The notes under the pieces were generated by a model. The model ran no database searches. It saw only the letters and a list, made by a program, of their open reading frames with translations, and was not told the origin of the DNA. Positions 12,070 through 16,188 of a stretch of DNA of 16,188 nucleotides are shown in pieces. Within the stretch, counting starts at the first letter, position 1; each line of letters begins with the position of its first letter. Both the position numbers and the translations under genes were made by a program. Source of the stretch: Candidatus Omnitrophota bacterium (GTDB lineage Bacteria > Omnitrophota > Gorgyraeia > Zapsychrales > Fredricksoniimonadaceae); NCBI GenBank assembly GCA_023247575.1, contig JAHFGE010000020.1:1-16188 (forward strand), in the 5' to 3' direction.

Positions 12070-13719
12070 ATGAATCAACTAGTTTTAAAGCGCTCCGCAA
12101 CCCTTTTATTGCTTTGCATTTTCTTTTTTTTCTTGGGCAATAATCTGGCGCACTTGACTGATCCCGACGAGGTCTTTTATGCCCAGACCGCCAAGGAAAT
12201 GGCCAGCCGCCATCAGTGTCTAACCCCGTATATTTTTAACCAGCCGCAGTTTGAGAAACCTCCTTTGACCTACTGGTTTATCAAACTCGCCTTTGTCATG
12301 TTTGGGCAGACTTCTTTTGCCGCTCGATTTTTCCCGGCGGTATTTGCCTCTTTGGGTGTTTTAGCCGTCTACATTTTAGGTTTATTAGGTTTTGGCAGCC
12401 AACCCAAGGCCTTTTGGTCGGCATTCATCTTGTGCACAGCGGGGTTTTATGTGGGAATGGGTAAGACTGTTTTTACGGACATGATTTTCGCGGTTTTTAT
12501 TCTTTATGCACTATTGTCATTTTATTTAGGTGTTTATAACAGCGCTTACAAGGTCAAGGGGATTATAGCTTTTTACTTTTTTACTGCCCTTGCGGTTCTC
12601 ACCAAAGGGCCTCTGGGACTTTTTATTCCGCTGGGCATTGTGGTAATCTTTTTGCTTTATCGACGACAGCTGTCCTTGCTTACCGATAGATGGTTTATGG
12701 TTGGATTCGTTTTTTGCTTATCAATAGCCCTACCTTGGTATGTTAATATGATTAACCAATATGGCCAGGCCTTTATTCATGAGTTTTTTTATAACGACCA
12801 TTGGCGGCGTATCATTCAAGCTGAGCACAAAGGCAATGACCACTTCTTTTTCTATCCCTTGACCATGATTGGGGGAATGTTCCCCTGGAGCTTATTTTTG
12901 ATAGCAGCGCTGGTAAATTTATTTAAAAGATTGAAGTGGCCTGTTAAACCTTTTGAGTATTTTCTATTAAGTTGGATTCTGGTCGTTTTTGTTATTTTTC
13001 AGGTAGCCCATTCTAAACTGTCCAGTTATATTCTACCCATGTTTCCAGCCCTGGCCCTTTTGACAGGAAACTTTATCGAGGAAAAACTAGAAACTCTTGA
13101 GCATTCCATGATTAAAAAATTAAGTTATGTTCTGATTGGTTTCCTGGTGGCTTTCAGTATTGCTCCTGTGGCGGCTTACAAAGCCTATCGGTTTTATCTG
13201 CCCTCTTTGGTCCCTGTCTATTGGCTTTCGGCCAGTCTTTTGGCTCTGGCGGGGATCAGTTTAACTTTACTCGTTAAACAGAGGATCCGTCAAGCTGTGA
13301 TGCTGTTAGGGTTTTCGCTAGTGCCTATTCTTTTGACGGCTTTTATGGTCATTTCCAGTTTGGAGCCGCATGTTTCCATGTATGAGGCTTGCCTGTACGT
13401 GCCTTCAGCGGCCATGCATAAAACCATTATTCTAACCTCCAAACCTTATGCACGGGGAATCCGTTACTATACGGATCAGGGGGTAGCGGTGATGGATTTA
13501 AATGGCACTAATTATTTTAGCCCACATCCAATCCCTATCTTGAATACCAAAGAAAAGTTATTGGCCTTTTTAAAAAGCCAACCAGAAACTTTTGCTATCT
13601 TAAAGCAATCTCATTATGAATATTTGAAAGAAAATTATGCCAGTGATTTTCAATTTCGTATATTAAAAGTAAGCGGACGCAACTACGTCCTTAAAATTGC
13701 ATCGATCAAGCCTTCGTAG
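12070..13719 (+). CDS. ArnT-like membrane glycosyltransferase (GT83/PMT superfamily)
   Basis: 549 residues with about a dozen membrane segments in the first 430 residues and a soluble C-terminal domain. GT-C motifs are clear: the first periplasmic loop LTDPDEVFYAQTAKEM (29-44) with the catalytic-type acidic DE pair, FEKPPLTYWFIKL (61-73), KTVFTDMIF (132-140), VLTKGPLGLFIPLG (177-189) and ALPWYVNM. The family moves sugars from polyprenyl-phosphate carriers onto lipid A (ArnT, aminoarabinose), proteins or other envelope acceptors on the periplasmic side. Donor and acceptor cannot be told from sequence alone. Codon use is like its neighbours. It has its own likely promoter, and the small gene after it also has one. 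Confidence 0.88.
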   Translation: MNQLVLKRSATLLLLCIFFFFLGNNLAHLTDPDEVFYAQTAKEMASRHQCLTPYIFNQPQFEKPPLTYWFIKLAFVMFGQTSFAARFFPAVFASLGVLAVYILGLLGFGSQPKAFWSAFILCTAGFYVGMGKTVFTDMIFAVFILYALLSFYLGVYNSAYKVKGIIAFYFFTALAVLTKGPLGLFIPLGIVVIFLLYRRQLSLLTDRWFMVGFVFCLSIALPWYVNMINQYGQAFIHEFFYNDHWRRIIQAEHKGNDHFFFYPLTMIGGMFPWSLFLIAALVNLFKRLKWPVKPFEYFLLSWILVVFVIFQVAHSKLSSYILPMFPALALLTGNFIEEKLETLEHSMIKKLSYVLIGFLVAFSIAPVAAYKAYRFYLPSLVPVYWLSASLLALAGISLTLLVKQRIRQAVMLLGFSLVPILLTAFMVISSLEPHVSMYEACLYVPSAAMHKTIILTSKPYARGIRYYTDQGVAVMDLNGTNYFSPHPIPILNTKEKLLAFLKSQPETFAILKQSHYEYLKENYASDFQFRILKVSGRNYVLKIASIKPS

Positions 13720-13725
13720 TAGAAT
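13697..13725 (+). promoter_or_regulatory. Promoter for a likely leaderless transcript of the SNase-fold gene
   Basis: TTGCAT (13697-13702), 17-base spacer, TAGAAT (13720-13725). The ATG of the downstream gene is at 13732, where transcription would be expected to start. No Shine-Dalgarno can fit. The elements overlap the end of the glycosyltransferase gene. Confidence 0.5.
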
Positions 13726-13731
13726 AAATTT

Positions 13732-14268
13732 ATGCTTCCATATTTCTTGATTGTTTTGTGTTTGATTTCACATCATCTGTTGGCTCAAGCCCAAGACAAG
13801 AACGGTGACCTCATTCATTCAGCCTTTAAGCAAGAAGAGGTGTTAGTTGTAAAAGTCATTAGCACCGACACCCTTGTTTTGGAAGATGGCCGCAGGATTA
13901 AGCTTTTAGGCATAGAGTCTTTTGGACCACCGCCGCGTCCACCCGTTAAATACGATAGTAAAGGCCGGCCTATCGAAGTGGATAAGGTGGAGCCAACCAT
14001 CCCCTTGGAAGAGCAAGCCATTGTTTTTGCCCGCAGCCTCCTGGAAGGAAAGAAAGTAAAATTAGAATACGATGTGGATTCCCGCAATGAGCAGGGTTAT
14101 AAAGTCGCATATGTTTATTTACCCGATGGCCGTATGGCTAACGTGGAACTTCTTCGTCAAGGGTTTGTACGATTGAAAACCCGTGTTCCCAATGTCAAGC
14201 ATGAAGATTTACTGAGAAGCGCCTATCAGGAAGCCAGAAAGCAGCAACGCGGGTTTTTAAGTGATTAA
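13732..14268 (+). CDS. Secreted staphylococcal-nuclease-fold protein, catalytic residues lost
   Basis: 178 residues with a signal peptide (about 1-20, MLPYFLIVLCLISHHLLAQA). An SNase/OB-fold domain follows: LVVKVISTDTLVLEDGRRIKLLGIESFG (38-65) and later VKLEYDVDSRNEQGYKVAYVYLPDGRMANVELLRQGFVRL (109-148). A proline-rich insert (66-89) occupies the loop after the first signature. Aligned by eye to S. aureus nuclease, Arg35 is Lys57, Glu43 is Gly65 and Arg87 (YGR) is Tyr; of the calcium aspartates only the equivalent of Asp21 (Asp46) is kept. The fold is convincing but hydrolysis is doubtful, so a binding role is more likely. It ends six bases before tilS and probably forms one transcript with it. 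Confidence 0.82.
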   Translation: MLPYFLIVLCLISHHLLAQAQDKNGDLIHSAFKQEEVLVVKVISTDTLVLEDGRRIKLLGIESFGPPPRPPVKYDSKGRPIEVDKVEPTIPLEEQAIVFARSLLEGKKVKLEYDVDSRNEQGYKVAYVYLPDGRMANVELLRQGFVRLKTRVPNVKHEDLLRSAYQEARKQQRGFLSD

Positions 14269-14274
14269 ACTCCT

Positions 14275-15255
14275 ATGGATTTATCTGCAAAAGTTTTCCA
14301 GGCAATTGAAAATGGCCGACTAACAAAAATGGGTGACACTATTGTAGTCGGTGTCTCCGGAGGGCCAGACTCGGTTGCCTTACTTCACATTTTATATGGG
14401 CTAAGACATCGTCTGGGAATCAAACTTCATGTGGCCCATTTCAACCATCGATTGCGTCCGCAGGCTAAAAGGGATGAAGATTTTGTTAAAGACCTGGCAA
14501 AACGATTAAGTTTACCCATGAGCGTTGAGCGTCGTAAAGGGAGATTGAAAATTCTCCTTGCTTCCGAAGACCAGGCCCGCCAATGGCGATTGGCGTTTTT
14601 TACCAAAGTGGCCCGTCAAACCAAGGCCCAAGCCATCGCCTTGGCGCATACTCAAAATGATTTGGCCGAAACCGTGCTGATGCGCCTTTTACGGGGTAGC
14701 GGATTGCTCGGTTTAAGAGGCATTTTAAGTGAGCATCAAATGAAGGGGACAAAATTGATACGGCCGCTTTTAGCGGTGGCAAGATCTGAAATTCAACAGT
14801 ATTTAAAGAGCCATCGTTTAAAGTTTTGTCATGATCTCAGTAACGAACAAACGCATTATTTGCGCAATAAAATTCGATTGAAGTTGATTCCCTATTTGGT
14901 GAAGCAATATAATTCCAATGTATATGCTGTTTTGGTGGATTTAGCTGATATATCCCGAACGGATTATGATTATCTTTTAAAACAAGCTAAGCAACTGTTT
15001 AAAGAAAAAGTTGCTAGTTTTCCTACAAAAGTTAAAATAAACCTGCGTTCATTTTTAAGCTGTCATCTGTCCATACGCCGCATGATATTAAGACTGGCTT
15101 TTGAACATCTGGCGGGTGATTTTAACCAATTGGCTTTTACACATATCAAGGAAGTAGAGGACCTGTTACAAAATCGCCCCGCAGGGACGCTGGTGCATTG
15201 GCCTCAAGGGGTAAGGATTTTAAAATCCAGAAAAGAATTAATCTTAAGCGTATGA
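14275..15255 (+). CDS. tilS: tRNA(Ile)-lysidine synthetase TilS
   Basis: 326 residues. TilS uses ATP to add lysine to C34 of the CAU-anticodon tRNA(Ile), so that it reads AUA. The N-type ATP-pyrophosphatase P-loop is VGVSGGPDSVALLHIL (25-40). Then come HVAHFNHRLRPQAKRDEDFV (52-71), SEDQARQWRLAFF (97-109), AETVLMRLLRGSGLLGLRGI, and RPLLAVARSEIQQYLK with DLSNEQTHYLRNKIRLKLIPYL. The usual HHxDDQxET motif is altered to HTQNDLAET (125-133): the first His, one Asp and the ET are kept. The short C-terminal part ends AGTLVHWPQGVRILKSRKELIL. tilS next to ftsH is a common bacterial arrangement, which is also seen here with one gene between them. The stop overlaps the next start by ATGA. Confidence 0.92.
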   Translation: MDLSAKVFQAIENGRLTKMGDTIVVGVSGGPDSVALLHILYGLRHRLGIKLHVAHFNHRLRPQAKRDEDFVKDLAKRLSLPMSVERRKGRLKILLASEDQARQWRLAFFTKVARQTKAQAIALAHTQNDLAETVLMRLLRGSGLLGLRGILSEHQMKGTKLIRPLLAVARSEIQQYLKSHRLKFCHDLSNEQTHYLRNKIRLKLIPYLVKQYNSNVYAVLVDLADISRTDYDYLLKQAKQLFKEKVASFPTKVKINLRSFLSCHLSIRRMILRLAFEHLAGDFNQLAFTHIKEVEDLLQNRPAGTLVHWPQGVRILKSRKELILSV

Positions 15256-15944
15256 AAAGACCCATCCTGCTATTTTTATTTTTTGCCTCTTTATGGACAT
15301 GGACTCGTGCCGAAGAACCGCCTGCTCATGGCCCTTGGAAGGAATATTTTGCAGATGGCAAGATCAAAGCCGAGAAATTCTACCGTGACGGTCAACTCAA
15401 TGGCCCTTTCAAGGAATATTATGAGAATGAACAGATCAAGAGCATTGAAAATTACTATCAGGATAATTTAACAGGGGCCAATCAGTATTTTTACCCCAAT
15501 GGCAATTTAAAGATGGTGATGAATTTTAAAGATGGAAAACTCAACGGCACAAGCCGTGATTACAATGAAGATGGTACGTTAAAGGATGAAATCAATTATG
15601 AGAATGATCATATCAATGGGATTTCTCAAGAATATGGCCCCAACGGATTACTGTATGCTGTGTGGAATTACAAGATGGACCAAAAAGAGGGGCCTTCGCA
15701 CACCTTCTATAATAATGGTCAAATTGAGTGGGAGATGAATTTTAAAAATGGCAATCTTGATGGGACTAACAGGAAGTTTTCCTCGGAAGGAAAACTTTTA
15801 ATTGAGGCCAATTATAAAGACAATCAATTTGACGGTTTAGTCAGAGAATTTTATCCCAATGGCAAACTCAAAAGCGAATGCCATTATGTAGGCGGTAAAA
15901 GGCAGGGACTTTGCCGTAATTATCATGAAAAAGGCAATTCTTGA
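15252..15944 (+). CDS. Secreted MORN-like repeat protein (YwqK-type), eight 24-residue repeats
   Basis: 230 residues from the ATG that overlaps the tilS stop. The signal peptide is about residues 1-20 (ILLFLFFASLWTWTRA). From residue 27 to 218 the protein consists of eight repeats of exactly 24 residues with no insertion or deletion, followed by 12 residues of a ninth. The pattern is G at position 1, an aromatic at 5-6, G or E at 10, an aliphatic residue at 12, an aromatic at 17-18 and often G at 21, as in the MORN variants of the YwqK-antitoxin family. Examples of unit openings are GPWKEYFADGK, GTSRDYNEDGT and GLVREFYPNGK. Such proteins are beta-meander scaffolds. A toxin partner is not visible here, so the antitoxin label in databases should not be taken as function. 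Confidence 0.85.
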   Translation: MKRPILLFLFFASLWTWTRAEEPPAHGPWKEYFADGKIKAEKFYRDGQLNGPFKEYYENEQIKSIENYYQDNLTGANQYFYPNGNLKMVMNFKDGKLNGTSRDYNEDGTLKDEINYENDHINGISQEYGPNGLLYAVWNYKMDQKEGPSHTFYNNGQIEWEMNFKNGNLDGTNRKFSSEGKLLIEANYKDNQFDGLVREFYPNGKLKSECHYVGGKRQGLCRNYHEKGNS

Positions 15945-15968
15945 TTTAATCGTTGAATACGCTATAAT
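15941..15968 (+). promoter_or_regulatory. Promoter for ftsH
   Basis: TTGATT (15941-15946), 16-base spacer, perfect TATAAT (15963-15968). The -35 overlaps the stop codon of the MORN-like gene. An AGGAGA Shine-Dalgarno (15980-15985) stands about ten bases before the ATG at 15995. Confidence 0.6.
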
Positions 15969-15994
15969 TAATTTTTCTTAGGAGATAGAGATAC

Positions 15995-16188
15995 ATGCAA
16001 CAATCGAATTTTACCGGTAAAAAGCAGCCACCTCGCGCCAATAAACCCAACGGGAATTTTTTGTTTTGGGTGATTTTAGGTATGATTTTTTTATTTCTAG
16101 TCGTGCAAGACAGTAAGTATACCTTAAAGAATCAGCGGGAGATTTCTTATGGCGATTTTTATACTATTCTCAAAGACAATCTCCAGAC
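15995..16188 (+). CDS. ftsH: ATP-dependent zinc metalloprotease FtsH, N-terminal start (cut by window edge)
   Basis: Only the first 64 residues are visible. A basic, proline-containing head (MQQSNFTGKKQPPRANKPNG) is followed by a membrane segment (FLFWVILGMIFLFLVVQ, about 22-38) and the start of the periplasmic domain, where REISYGDFYTIL fits the conserved ISYSEFLxxL pattern of FtsH. The AAA and protease domains lie beyond the window. FtsH degrades membrane and short-lived cytoplasmic proteins. Assignment rests on this short pattern plus the tilS neighbourhood. It has its own promoter and a good Shine-Dalgarno. Confidence 0.75.
   Translation, partial: MQQSNFTGKKQPPRANKPNGNFLFWVILGMIFLFLVVQDSKYTLKNQREISYGDFYTILKDNLQ

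Noticed and set aside
15774..15797. 9-pair hairpin AAGTTTTCC/GGAAAACTT in the MORN-like gene
   Set aside because: The encoded residues fit the 24-residue repeat phase and consensus, so it is not an insertion; chance is adequate.
15252..15944. A toxin-antitoxin system based on the YwqK-like repeats
   Set aside because: The protein has a signal peptide and no toxin-like neighbour; flanking genes are tilS and ftsH.

Overview
The window looks like the chromosome of an uncultivated Gram-negative bacterium. An outer membrane is implied by a SurA-type periplasmic chaperone, a lipoprotein, an ArnT-like glycosyltransferase and a CtpA/divergent-deacetylase pair. Gln-tRNA (and possibly Asn-tRNA) is probably made indirectly, since a complete gatCAB set is present. 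Gene content, moderate GC and the many short palindromic repeats remind me of Omnitrophota (OP3) or a related PVC-like lineage, but that is inference from impression, not from a search.

Layout. All genes are on the + strand and tightly packed. (1) Positions 1-3379: the 3' end of mfd, then surA-like, pdxA and rsmA. (2) 3401-8911: an extended -10 promoter, then gatC-gatA-gatB, an S41 protease (ctpA-like) and a divergent polysaccharide deacetylase. (3) 8912-10094: tsaD set between two repeat-rich spacers. (4) 10095-10912: a bactofilin fused to a C-terminal excisionase-type helix-turn-helix, overlapping by ATGA a small tail-anchored protein that carries the same kind of helix-turn-helix. (5) 10913-11970: two strong hairpins, a tRNA with anticodon CAU, a secreted START-domain protein and a 50-residue lipoprotein. 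(6) 12070-16188: an ArnT-like membrane glycosyltransferase, a degenerate nuclease-fold protein, tilS, a secreted protein of eight exact 24-residue MORN-like repeats, and the start of ftsH. No stretch longer than 300 bases lacks a gene.

How the genes work together. ATGA stop/start overlaps couple pdxA-rsmA, gatC-gatA, gatA-gatB, bactofilin-HTH and tilS-MORN; mfd and surA overlap by 32 bases. Translation fidelity and tRNA/rRNA modification dominate (rsmA, gatCAB, tsaD, tilS, a tRNA gene), with envelope functions interleaved (surA, ctpA, deacetylase, bactofilin, glycosyltransferase).

Most notable. Palindromic repeats are unusually dense and intrude into genes: in-frame hairpins inside pdxA, rsmA and gatA; a 71-bp terminal-inverted-repeat element whose right end supplies the pdxA start codon; and a 140-bp inverted-repeat element that encodes the last residues of a shortened TsaD and may carry the promoter of the bactofilin pair. 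Part of the gatA hairpin matches an intergenic repeat 6 kb away. The bactofilin-HTH plus membrane-anchored HTH pair is the best candidate for an undescribed functional module: it would combine a polymer scaffold, nucleic-acid binding and a membrane anchor. The tRNA carries a compensated swap of the normally invariant G19-C56 pair, Mfd lacks its C-terminal D7 domain, and the nuclease-fold protein has lost its catalytic residues.
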